A stretch of 64,000 nt of DNA from Wuchereria bancrofti (Eukaryota > Nematoda > Chromadorea > Rhabditida > Onchocercidae): positions 20,600,779 to 20,664,778 of the forward strand of contig SSBO01000012.1 of NCBI GenBank assembly GCA_005281725.1. The letters run 5' to 3'. Positions 48,423 through 60,366 of the stretch are shown here, piece after piece. The notes below the pieces were generated by a model. That model made no database searches. It saw only the letters and a list, made by a program, of their open reading frames with translations, and was not told the origin of the DNA. The stretch's first letter is position 1. The number at the start of each line of letters is the position of its first letter. The position numbers and the translations under genes were made by a program.

Positions 48423-50694
48423 TCATTATTAACAAACTGATCTTTAATCCGACCTTTAACTTGTAGGTGTTAAATTTTAATAAAAAGATTTTAATAAAAT
48501 CCAACAGCATTGAAAAATAAAAGAATAGGCTAAGTTAGAACATAGTAGAATCTAAAGGAGTTACTTACTTAATGGCTTCTCTTTTTTGTATTTCATTTAG
48601 CTCATCAATTTTTTTCACCTTACCATCATGTAATGAAAAAGCAAGCATTGTCACTTTTTGAACCATAATCTAAAAAACAAAAAACAAAGAAAAAATGGAG
48701 AAGTATTACACCGTGTTTCTCAAAATCATTTGCCATCAAACTTCCATTGAATGATATAAAACAATCCTAAACATTGTTCTAGAAGAAAAATCTATAACAA
48801 CTTTTAAAGAAAAAAGCTATGAAGAGGTAACAAAGCATAAAGAGAAACATCGTTTAAAAGTTTAACTAAGTAGACAAGACCTGATTAGTAGAGTAAAGCT
48901 AAAGCTAGATAATCAGATTCATGATTTAAGCGATGATAAAATAGCAGAAATAAAGTGAATGCTCTTACCTGCTGGAGTAATGCAAACTACAAAAGATATG
49001 CATAGTTAGTGAATGATAAATTGAGGAGAAGTAGAAAAAAGAAAGATGAAAAAGAAACTTGCCATCAAAGGACACGTAATATCAATAGCGGATGTTGTTA
49101 GTATATACCACCGATACCAATGTATGAAAACGAGATACCCCATAGAAAATAAAAATACACATCTAAAAATGGAATCTAAAAAAGATCGCTTATTTAAACG
49201 GTCTTTAATATGAACCTAAATTGCATTTGATTAACCCAAATTAAAAAACTTCGCTTTTTTTATGGTATCCCTCCGCTGAAAGTTTTTGCAGTTTTACATA
49301 TAAAAAAGGATATGTCAAAGTTCAAAAATCACATGGTACGTCGAGACGTACTATGTGATTTTTACTAGTTATAAGTTAGGATAAAAGTATGAATGATTCA
49401 GTCTCAACCGCTTGTAGTATAGTCTTTCCAAAAATTTTTTCATTACATAAGTGACTGACATTGAATCATTCATACCACTACCCTCACTTATAACAAATAA
49501 ACCTACTTATGCACAATTTCCGGAGGAGAAGAATGCATAATAGCATACGATAGACCAACCAATAATAGCAAATGTTTCATTGCACTGAAAGCATATAATT
49601 ATTCAATCACTTAGCACTCAGAATTTTGAATTGGAAAGAGGCAATCATGTCCTTAGATAACTAACCTTCATTCCTAAAGTAGCTCAAATTTGATGGTAGC
49701 CATAGACTAATTTGAAAGAGAATAATCATTTCAATTGATGAATCATCGACAGCCTACCAGCAATGATTAGACGAAGCAACCGGATTGCTGACTTGAATGA
49801 TTCACATCTCTCCGTAATCTACAGTTCTGCTAATAGTAAGAGACGTGTTGCCTCTGATAATCTATTAAGCACTGTGATGCTACGTAAAAAATACATAATA
49901 GCAGAATATATGGTATTTACTAGTTTCAAAGTTCAAATGGAAAGTTAAGTTAGTTAAAATACAAAGTATCTTTTGATGGACAAAAACTCAACTAAAAATC
50001 AAAAGTTTCATTAGTACTCTAATTTTCTATAAATAATGTTAAGGTAAAACATCATAGAAACGCACTTGCCGTAACAAAAATAACAAAACAATAATCCACA
50101 AATAGCAGGAAAGGCAATACGTGTCATTCGTGAAACTTTAGTTGCACTGAACATACTATAGTGTACGTAAGCGAGCATCAGTGATATAATTTGGCATACC
50201 ACCAAGTTAATCTGAAACAGCGTAAGGATAATTATAGTGGTCGAGAAAGAAGAAAAGAAATAGATATTCATTTTTGAATTAGAGATTTGGAATATTATTA
50301 GAAAAGCTTTTTCCCTCCAAATAATTTGATAGAAGATAATTCACACTGAACAGATTCTTGACGTATGACGGAGAAAATGGACATAAATTAACTATCACTC
50401 AGCACCCTTACTGGAAGTAAAACTACAAATATCGGAATTTTGAGACGGCTAAAAAAAAAGAGAAAAATAGCGCAGTCCTAAAATTTAAAGTCTACAAGTA
50501 TGAATGAAAAAAAAAAAAGATTATAATAACAACAGTATACAATAAAACGAACCATAACTATTGTTAATAAAAAAATCTAAATGAAAAACAATTAAAATTG
50601 AAACAATGCTTACTTTATCAATTTCAATGCCCAATGAATTTGCTATTGGTTTCAAGAGAACTGAACCATCGTAAAATGTATGGATACCGGGCAT
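45972..50694 (-). CDS. MBOAT-family lysophospholipid acyltransferase, paralogue A (13 exons)
   Basis: Minus-strand exons: 50614-50694, 50066-50211, 49507-49584, 49063-49162, 48969-48986, 48569-48669, 48178-48310, 47603-47807, 47290-47393, 47084-47175, 46886-46994, 46537-46688, 45972-46095; about 480 residues. It resembles human MBOAT1/2: N-terminal GSVLLKPIAN, then INLVVCQ, LAFSLHDGK, TGPACFYTDY, YYVAWTL, GFGFKGYDSYGKPQWDL. The MBOAT catalytic pair is visible: Asn in AWNCCTMYWLRRV and His in LLSAVWHGFFLGYY. About ten membrane helices are expected in the ER, where such enzymes re-acylate lysophospholipids. The C-terminus MKKSS is a KKXX ER-retrieval signal. Oddities: a GC donor (GCAAGT) after exon 4 and an 18-nt exon 5 (FALLQQ) absent from paralogue B. 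The substrate cannot be read from sequence. Confidence 0.93.
46618..48317. repeat. 1.7-kb tract shared with 53278-54977
   Basis: Offset 6660; the only difference seen is T at 47959 versus G at 54619. It covers exons 7-11, part of exon 12 and all their introns, and ends abruptly inside exon 12 on the left and just past exon 7 on the right. Confidence 0.97.
48382..48417. repeat. (TTA)n microsatellite
   Basis: About twelve TTA units in the intron between exons 6 and 7 of acyltransferase A. The same intron in paralogue B lacks it, because it lies just outside the shared tract. Confidence 0.9.
49763..49948 (+). CDS. Antisense open frame inside an acyltransferase intron
   Basis: A 61-codon frame begins MIRRSNRIADLNDSHLSVI, within the intron between exons 2 and 3 of paralogue A but on the opposite strand. 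It is Arg/Ser-rich and codon choice looks coding-like (GCC, CTC, TCC, CGT used). There is no leader, no family resemblance and no linked exon. It may be a nested exon, retro-inserted debris or chance. Confidence 0.22.
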   Translation: MIRRSNRIADLNDSHLSVIYSSANSKRRVASDNLLSTVMLRKKYIIAEYMVFTSFKVQMES

Positions 50695-50699
50695 TATTA

Positions 50700-52880
50700 A
50701 TTATTAGTAAACTAAATAATTACTGACAATTTCTGAAATGAAAATTATTACTGATAAATCAAAGAACTCACGCTTGAAAAATCCATTTATACATATTTGC
50801 ACATTAAAAAACTTTAACAATAGATACGTGTGAGAAAATGTATAGAATAATGTTTTGAAAGATTCATAAGGAAATGATTTATTATTTCGTAATAACTACT
50901 GAAAAATGGATAAGATTGGAAATCAAACTTTCAGAACATTTAACAACGAGTGATATCCTTATTCATTGCACTAACTTTTTTTTTTGTAGTTTTTATGAAA
51001 TACATCACACCCAAGCTTCATATTATTAATATAAAATCCAAAAGCTCCACTTCCGGCAGTGAGAGAGAAAGACAGAACTATGCAAATGCTCGTCCATATC
51101 AAAATAATCACATTATACATTGTGACTAATCAATGGTGATTATACCGCTTCCAGTCCTACAGAGAAATTATGGATATAACTGAAGTTCTGAGTGCAAAAA
51201 ATTCCCCTAAATGATCTCACAAACTTGAAAATTATGATTTGCTTTACTCGACGAATTGAATAACAACCTTAAGACAAGGCAATATCAAAAGTATCTGAAA
51301 GTAATAAACAAGCTGACAACCGTTAATCTGAAGGTAATAAACAAGCTAACCAACTGTTAATCTGATCAGCCAATCTGAACCAAAGGCATATCCACCATTA
51401 GATAAAGTAGGAATAATTCAAGAATGACACTGGGTAAACTTTTTGAAAGATAAGGTAGATAAGATAAATCAAAATAGAGGAAATAATAAATAATTGAAAG
51501 TAATCCCTCCAAAAAACAATTGGGATTCATTATGACAAAATTTAAGGGCAAAACAGAAACACGGCCTGAAGCAGATTGTTTTGAAAATTCTAAAAAAAAA
51601 TTCATCTAAGAAATATGCTTATTAGTAATTAATGAATTACTGGCAATAATGACTTCAATAAGAGCTTACGGTGACATCACCCAAACAGCAAGATAAAATC
51701 CCAGTAGTGCTCATTTTTTATCAACATGTAAGTTTATTAGCATATCATGAATGTGTCAAAATCAAGTGTAAAAGTATAACACTTAAATATTCCTAACCAC
51801 AAAAAAAAAAACGAATGAAAAAAGGATATTATTCACGTCACGTCAAATGGTGCTGGAAATCTTTGATATCAAAATTAATTAGAAGTTTGATCATTACAAA
51901 TTAGGGGTTGTACTCTTTTTCTAGTAACCTCAATTTCGGCTGCATATTAAACGCTACTGGTATAAAAATCAAAAGATGCGGAAGGTCTCGTTGTAAGAAA
52001 TTTTCTCATTTTATCTTCTATAAAACAACAAAGAAAAGGGAACAACTAAAAACAGCAAAACGATAAGAATGGTAAGAGCATTGAAATGTAAACAACGAAT
52101 GAAAATTTGTGCGCCATTGAAAATTCAAGAAGAAATAGAACGAGTGGCTCTCCAACAACTACAAAAGTAGAGAAATTTTAGAAAAGAATACAGTGCCACA
52201 AAAATTTAGTAATGGCTGAAAAAAATTTAATCCATATTAAGCAAAAAATAAAGCGGAAGTCCGACATCTGAGAAATGAATCGATACACGCTTGTTATGAA
52301 AATGAAACTGAGAAGACTAGATATGAAATCTAATAAAACAGAGGAAAAAAAGAACTGAAACTGAGCATATAAAAAACAATTATAATATATCAACAGCAAT
52401 ACATTTTAAGCAAAACTTATTGCAAGATTTTCCTGCAATATGAAAAAAAGAAATGGTACGAAATATATGAGAAACAAATCTCGAACATGAAAAAACAAAT
52501 GAAGGAACCAAAGAATTCACACTGAGAGTTCAACAGTAAGAAAGAAAAACAGCAAAGTGAATGATTAAAAACCACAAATGTATATTGTTATGCAAAAGAA
52601 TACAAAGTTAGATATAAAAATTAAAGTTAGATATAAAAATTAGATATAAAAAAAATACAAAATTAGGAAAAAATAGCTCTAAACTGAACAATACAACATT
52701 ATAAAGTTAAACAGTATATGGAAACATATTTTGTTTCTGCAACAGGAATTTACATAGCATTGGTATTAATTAAAAAAAAAACAATACTTGATATATTATT
52801 GAAGTAATGGCCGTTATTTCTTATTACAGTAAATTCTACATAGGAAATTTTGTAGACTCCTAGAAAGTGTTGCCAATATA
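50700..52880. other. Region between the two acyltransferase genes
   Basis: No gene supported. It is expected to hold the promoter of paralogue A and the 3' end of B. Frames at 51366-51605 and 52178-52399 (minus) are chance-like. A short tandem repeat of TTAGATATAAAAA occurs at about 52608-52655. Confidence 0.6.
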
Positions 52881-52890
52881 CTAACTCCAA

Positions 52891-55800
52891 TTATGATAAT
52901 TTTTTCGTATCACAACCATTTTTGCTTTGAACTGATTTTGATTCTGGAGGCATTACTCGCGGCAGGACAAGCAAGGCAAGAAAAGCAACTATATGCAAGC
53001 AGAAATACATGCGACTGAAAATTGAACTTTAGTAAACAAACAGTACAAGATGCAAAAAAATATGAGTATTTTTTACCCTGATACGGTAAAAATACCCTTA
53101 CTTTAATACTTTAAGTTTTTATAGGTTCGTAAATGAACTGTACAGCACAGGAGATTTAGTAATTTTCCAAATTTTACTGAAAAATTCAAATAATACCTGT
53201 AAAAATATAAACCAGGACCAAAGTGCATCATAACAAACGGAAATGCTGCGTAAGAGAGAACAATTTTGGTCACAACCAATGTAAGCAAGTCATATAAACG
53301 TCGCAGAAATTCATTTCTTTGGAAGCGCCAACGTAAACAACGACGTACCTGAATTTAAAAAAGAAAAACATTGAATATAAGGAATACTGGCCCAATGTAT
53401 AAAATTTCAATAAATATTTTTTCTCCAGTCCATCCATTTCTTCAGATTAAGTTTTGCTGTTTAATCTATAACAGTACCAATCATATGTCATAAGTTTTAA
53501 TCGCATTGTATGTATGGCTAACATGAAATTAAAATGTGAAAATACCGTTCGTGCAGAAATAGTGAACAGAGCCCCAGTCAAGAAAGTCACATAGTAACCC
53601 AAAAAGAAGCCATGCCAAACTGCTGATAACAAATACGTCGACAAAGTTCGATACCTGAAAAACTTTAGCAAAGTGTACAATGATAAAATATACAATAAAG
53701 AAAAAGTTTTCCTGAATAGTTTACAAAGTTATAAAAAGTATACCCTTTTGGAGCGCGATCATATGCAACACGTCGCAACCAGTACATCGTGCAACAATTC
53801 CATGCTTCTAACGTTTCTTTGAAATTTAATGCTGTCTGAAAATTATTAACAACTTAGTTTTTAAACAGAAAAGCAGACACAAAAACTGATCTCAATGCAA
53901 CGAATATGTAGTTAGAACTTAATCCAACTAAAAAATATCAAAATGACACCTCAACTTTCCATGGGTTGACGTTGGAAACTAAATCCCATTGAGGTTTCCC
54001 GTATGAATCATAACCTTTAAACCCGAATCCACTTAAATTAAATATTGCATCAGCTGAAAATTTCCACGGTTATTTTTAAATAGCAAAAATAATAAAAATT
54101 TCTTTTTTAGCCTTCATTATTCATCAAACGAGGAATTTGACTACAATAAAGGAGCACAAAGGACAGCAACAATATTAAACTGATGAAAAACTCGATTAAA
54201 TGACTTCTGGAATTCATATAGAAATTCTATAAGAAAAGAAAAGCGTAATAAAGAAATTTCACCTAAAGTCCACGCAACATAATATGGTACACGTTGAAAC
54301 GCCATTACAATGTACAATATAAATATCCATTGAATCCAATTCAGATTCATATATTTCTTATCAATGATAATGTCAGGAGTAAAACAATCACCAAGAAAAA
54401 CATACAATAACATAAACACCCCTGCTTGAAATAATTTGATTAATACTGCATGCCATGGCTTCTCAATCTGCAAATTAATTAAGAAGTTATAAATTGACCT
54501 AAGATGTTATTTCTCTAAATTCTTTGATTGCAGCTCACCACATCTGACTATAGGTGCAGCAACATACAATAAGACTTGGTTGTAGATGAAAGTTAGTTAA
54601 ATAAAAATCCAATGAAAGGTTGCTTTATTGCATGGAACTAGGACACAGCTTTTGTCAATGAACTCTCATTTCCAGACATTATTTCACTCTCTGATTATGT
54701 TTTCACCTAAAATAAATTACTACATGATATCAAGTATTCAAGATTTATTTTTTCTGAATATTTCTGATTTTAACAACTACTGAATGACCGATATTACCAC
54801 TTTCAGTATAAAATAATTAAAGTCAAACATTACTAACCTTCCCATCTTTACCAATAGCCGCTGTTCCATTAATCCATGCCATATAGTCGGTATAAAAGCA
54901 AGCTGGTCCTGTTAATACTGCTTGAAAATGAAACATATAACTCAAGAAGCTCAATATATCAGGTAGTGATCTGAAATAAATAATGAAAAATAGGAATGTT
55001 AATACGTTACGCTGAATGTTTCGTTTAAGAATGGTACAGTTGTACACGAGATCAATTTAAAATTGCTCCCACAAAACTGGCTTTGTTTCGCCCTCAAATA
55101 CATACTATGCATTAAGTTTCCTAACTTAAATAATAAACATTTATTAACATCGTACATAAGGTCTTCAAAAAGTGGTAAAAATAAAAATAAGCTAAAAGCA
55201 AAATTCAGTACTTACTTAAGGGCTTCTTTTTTCTGCATATCATTTAACTCCTCACTTTTCTTTACTTTCCCATCGTGCAAATTAAAGGCAAGCACTGTGA
55301 TTTTTTGAACGAGTATCTACAAAACAGAGAATAATGTATATCTTTCTTCCGAACAGATATATATAATCTATAAGATTTGTGATCTCAAAGAAGTTAGCAT
55401 TTGTAAAAGAAACATTCATTCTTTGATGACTTCGAAACACAAACAACTAACCATCATTGGACCGGTGACATCGAGATAGTAAGCAGTCAGTACATACCAG
55501 CGATACCAATGTAGAAAAACGAGGTAACCCATAGCGAATGTAAATATACATCTGTGAAGAAAAACATGATAAACTGTCTCTAAATAAGAACTGTTTCAAT
55601 TATATCGCAAATTAGGAATAATCAGATCCTAGAAAGTACCCCATAAATATAGTCATAAGAGAATATAAGATTAAAAAACATATACTACATTATATCCATA
55701 ATTCTTAGTCTCTTCTTTTACGTACAATTTATAATATATAATATGATTAATATTAATTCCAAAGTTATAGCATGCAAAAAACATTGCTGGTCAATTATTA

Positions 55801-57055
55801 TTACGAACTCAATCCTTTTCAACGAAACTTCTGTTATTTTTTAAAATTTATATGAGTTTGCTTTGCTATTTCCTAAAAAATGATATGAATTATTTACTTC
55901 TCCATGCTCCAATGCAAATGAAAACCTGCTTTTCCATCCTGCAATGCTATAAGCAACTTATGAATAGAACATTATTCTTACAACAAATGAATTGAAAATT
56001 GATTCCTAGAGAAACTTCATCTAGTCTTAAATTAAATGAACTTACTTGTGTACAATTCTTGGCGGAGACAAACACATAATTATATATGACAAGCCAACTA
56101 GTAATAGCAGATGTTTCAACGCACTGAAAAGATGTACAGATAATTTTAAAAGTTATAAAAATTAGACAACGAAGGTTTTGATAATTCTCTATTAACTCTA
56201 CATCCAAAGATCACAAGGCAACATATTTTGCTCGTTAAGTTTTACTCCTGACTTGTTAATTATTTAGAGAGAATTGAACATGTCTCAAGTACTGCATTAT
56301 AGATATCTTCTGATATCCATAACTACAGTTCACAGCAACCATTCGGAAGTGAGATCCTCAAAAGCAGACATATTCAAGATAATATGTTATAGATATCTTC
56401 TAATACATTATAATGAGAATCCAACTATTGCATTACTCGCATAAAAAGGAACATAAAAAACCATACTTTCCAAAACAAAAGTAACAGAACATTAAACCCA
56501 AAACTGTGGGACATGCAACACGTGCTGTTTGCGAAATTCGAGTTGAAGTAAACATATGATAATGGAGATAAGCAAACGGTAACGATATAAGCTGACACAA
56601 AAGCAAGTTGACCTGAATAATAATCATATGAGAGCCATAAGCGATAAGTATCAAATAACTCTACTATAGGCAAAAGAGGACTGTTCATTCCCCTCGATTT
56701 AAAAGTATTACAATGAATAACTAAACCTCATAGTCCATCAAAACTCTTAAGCATGATGGCAAAGACAAAAACTGATGAAATGGCAAAATTATTTGTGAAG
56801 AAATGAATAAATTTCTTGAATTGTAATTTGTTTTACATCATTTGCATAATGTGACCGGCAAATTCCCGTGTTTTCTTTTTTTTTTTTTGCAACTGCCAAG
56901 GCCAAAATAATTTCTGCATTATGTCTTGAGTACATGATGAACAGAAATCAGAAATCCAAATAAGGTGGACTTACCTTATCAACCTCAAGACCGATTATAT
57001 CAGCAATGGGCTGTAAAACAGTCGAACCATCGTAGAATGTATGCGTACCTGGCAT
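52891..57055 (-). CDS. MBOAT-family lysophospholipid acyltransferase, paralogue B (12 exons)
   Basis: Minus-strand exons: 56975-57055, 56467-56612, 56046-56123, 55452-55551, 55216-55316, 54838-54970, 54263-54467, 53950-54053, 53744-53835, 53546-53654, 53197-53348, 52891-53014; about 474 residues with the same exon phases as paralogue A. The N-terminus is MPGTHTFYDGSTVLQPIA; the catalytic Asn and His motifs are in the shared central tract. Exons 1-5, most of exon 11 and exon 12 differ clearly from A, for example VNLLLCQLISLPFAY against INLVVCQIISLMLAY. The C-terminus DTKKLS again fits KKXX. All donors are GT; there is no microexon between GPMM and ILVQKITVLAF, as in human MBOAT2. The head-to-tail arrangement shows a tandem duplication. 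Confidence 0.93.
53278..54977. repeat. 1.7-kb tract shared with 46618-48317
   Basis: Second member of the near-identical tract; see 46618-48317. Confidence 0.97.
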
Positions 57056-57086
57056 ATTGAAATTTTCCCACTACTAATAGTAATGA

Positions 57087-57089
57087 CTG
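57087..57089 (-). promoter_or_regulatory. Probable trans-splice acceptor of acyltransferase B
   Basis: CCTTTTTCAG on the minus strand, 31 bases upstream of the ATG with no intervening ATG. It fits a spliced-leader acceptor, or the end of a 5'-UTR intron. Confidence 0.45.
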
Positions 57090-57363
57090 AAAAAGGATAT
57101 ATTGATAAGACCAGAAGGTGTGGTAATTTTATATGTCTCTGAATGGCATAATTTAAATAGGTAATGCAGATATGAATACATTTCCCGAACTAACTTTTAA
57201 ATCAATTTGTGAAATTTTGCCATGTACTTGAAAGAATTTAACCTACTTCCCATATTACCAAGAACTAAATTAGCAAATCGTAGCACTAAAATAAGCTACA
57301 TTCAAGCATCCAGCTTTCAAAAGATTATATATCATACGGTCCACTTAGAACGGATCAAACATG

Positions 57364-57462
57364 TCACCTCCGTTAGACCATATCACCTGACAAATAATTC
57401 ACAACCTCTATCACCTCCGTTAGACCATATCATCTGACCATATCACCTGACCATATCAATTT
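57364..57462. repeat. Short tandem repeat around CATATCACCTGAC
   Basis: CACCTCCGTTAGACCATATC occurs twice (about 57364 and 57411), followed by three partial CATATCAYCTGAC units. Confidence 0.8.
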
Positions 57463-58268
57463 GAACAACTTTAATTCCGCCACTTTGATGACCCAAAATG
57501 CAATAACCAATGTGCACATTGCTTGATGCTTGCGGCTAAGCTTTTAAATTGTTAATAGGAAAAAAGTAAAATAGTGATAACAAATAGCAATGATAAGGCT
57601 AATATAACAAATGATCAAAAATAGGAACTTTACCCTATTAAACTTCCCGCTCTTCATCACTTCCAATAGCGCTTATCTATTGGCATACCTTCAAGTGCAT
57701 AAGCTTTTCATCACTGTCCTTTTTATTTTATTTTACTTTTATTTTAAAACTGATTGTAACTATTAATACATGAAAAGAAATTTGATTTTTAGTCTAAAGA
57801 GTTCTTTCTAATAAAACTTCTTCATTTCTTCTTTTTTTATATTACTCCATCCATTCTTTTGCGTAACTATTGTAGATGGAAGAGAATGTAAGATAATATT
57901 TTTTGTAAACTTGTGGTTTATTATTTATATTTGTTCGAAAAAAAAGCACATATTCACTTCCAAGCGCTTTGTTAACAGTAATTCTATTTTTGCATCTATC
58001 CATCAATTTATATCATCAAATGTCGTTGAACAATCCAAATGCTTGTTAAGTCAGTGTTATGCCAGAAAATTTCCTCAATTTACCTTGTCCATTATTTGAG
58101 TGACCTTTCATTGTCCTTTGAGACATTATGATGGACAGTTGCTATTATTCCTTGAAAATAATTTCAGACTCATAAAATTTCACTCATTTTCTTTATAAAA
58201 GTAAGAAAGACGCAATGAGAACTGCTAGTATGATATGATGAGTTTAGGGTTTAAGGACTGAATCAGTT

Positions 58269-58298
58269 TCCTTCCTTCCTTCCTTCCTTCCTTCCTTC
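58269..58298. repeat. (TTCC)n microsatellite
   Basis: Seven CTTC units in a row. Confidence 0.9.
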
Positions 58299-60329
58299 AT
58301 TTTTTTTCTAATTTAGCTTAAGACGCTTATCACAACACAATTTCCGCGTGTGTTGATTGAATTGCAGAAAATTATTATCGAGAATGGCAATAATTGTACC
58401 ATTAGCGCCTAGGCTTTTCTTTTTCTGGTCGTTGAAATGAACTATTGAGTAAGAATGGCAAATTTATTCATAATGTAGGCAAGAAATTTGCAGGCTTTCT
58501 TGAAATGATTTTAGATTTAACATGTAAAATTAGTTGGTTATCAAAAAGTTTGTTTATTCTTTTTGACATCAAATACAGCAACGGATAAAAACGGAATGAT
58601 TTGATCATTGTAAGCGTCATCAGTTTTCAATTCCAGCAAACCAAAGCTGAACGTCTCTGATGACAATCCAAATACCAGATACTACTTATTTTGCATCGAA
58701 TTCAATTTTTATGGAAGTGTCGTATGTAAAATCTTTAGTGAACTATCTAAGTGAACTGATATATTTCACTCAGTCATTTCCCAGGAAACACTGGAAATTT
58801 TGTTATCTGAATTTATAGTCCTAAATAAGAAAAGCTTATTTAAGGCTATAAATTAATATGTCAAAATTTCAATTTCTCTGCTTCTGTATTTCCGGAATAA
58901 AATTACCTGAACAGAGAGATAGAAAAATAGAGATAAATACATGTGAGTAGGTATAATTTTGTCATGCTGCATTTTTGCATGATTTGCAAGCAAAATTTTT
59001 ATTGACTTAAAATTGCTAAGAAATAATCTTTTTTATCTGGACACTACCAGCAGTCGGTGTGGAGCCTTTGATGTCTTAGGCATGTTTTTTTTTATTTATA
59101 ATGACAATGACGATTTCGAGAACGTCATGCAATCAATTACCACACCATTTTAGGCTTAGTATTTGTCTCTAATAGTGGTATGCTATTGGATTCATTTTGA
59201 TTAAGCGTTTGCTTTGTTTTATTTATTCGTAATTCTTTTTTTTTTTTTGAAAAATTAATTAAGTTCCACGTTTCAAGCTTTGATTAATTAAATTGCACAT
59301 CTTAAACTCTTTATGTTCATCATTTTGAAAGTCTTAGTAGTTCCAGATCTGATGCATAATATTATTGTAAGCATTAGCACAGATCAAAGTTTGTCATTCT
59401 TTTAAATTCCTTTTTTTTTTTTTATTCGATGCATTTCTTTTCATTATATATAGTTATCTGTGAAAGATTTAACAACATTTTATAATGCTTATGGTGTTAT
59501 TTGTATCGATGTGTACTTATGTTAGTCATTCTGATAAATAATGTAATTTGGTTGGTTCTCAGGAAATATATACTGAAGCTAGCTATAGATAATATAGGCC
59601 AGTAATGGTAGTTAGATTAGTGGAATTGAATTGAGCCTCTGGAGTAGTAACGGATATCCAAGGCTACGGTATCTTTATTGCCACTAATCATCTGGCCTCT
59701 ATTTTTGTTTCTGAAATATTTCTTCTTTGAAATACATTACTTTGAGATGTTATTTAATTTCGGAAATTTATAATTAATGAAGTTAGATTTCGGAAATTTA
59801 TAATTAATGATGTTAGTTAGACACAATTAATTGTATTAAAAAAAATAGTATTGAATAATGTTAATAGTTCAAATCATTTTTAATTGATCGATTAAATTGT
59901 TTTTAAAATGTTTTATTGTTCGATTATTATTTCGTTGTTGACAATTTTATTGTCTAATTTTTAAAAGATGTTCAAAGTATGTAGTTTTATTAATTAATAT
60001 ATGCTCACATGACTGTTTCTTTGACCGTGATCGAAATAAAAACTACTGCTACAAATAATCGAAGTTAGACACAATTAATTGTATTAAATTAACTTAAATT
60101 TAAATTAAAAAAGAAAATTTATTGGACATAACTTCAGAGTTTTTCTCATAATAAATAGAAGATTTGTGTTTAAATTCTTTTAAAAATTTCATACATTCAA
60201 ATTGTAATTCACAAAAACTCTACCAAAAAAAAAAGGAGGAAAATATTTCATGCAAAAAATTTTTTAGTTAAATATAACATCTCAATAGATGACTTATTTC
60301 ATGGTGTCATAAAGTAGACAGACTTGTAC

Positions 60330-60366
60330 ACACACACATACACACACACACACATATACATATATC
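60330..60366. repeat. (CA)n/(TA)n microsatellite
   Basis: ACACACACATACACACACAC followed by ATATACATATAT. Confidence 0.85.

Noticed and set aside
54823..55047. Minus-strand frame starting MYNCTILKRN
   Set aside because: It is exon 6 of acyltransferase B read through into its flanking intron.
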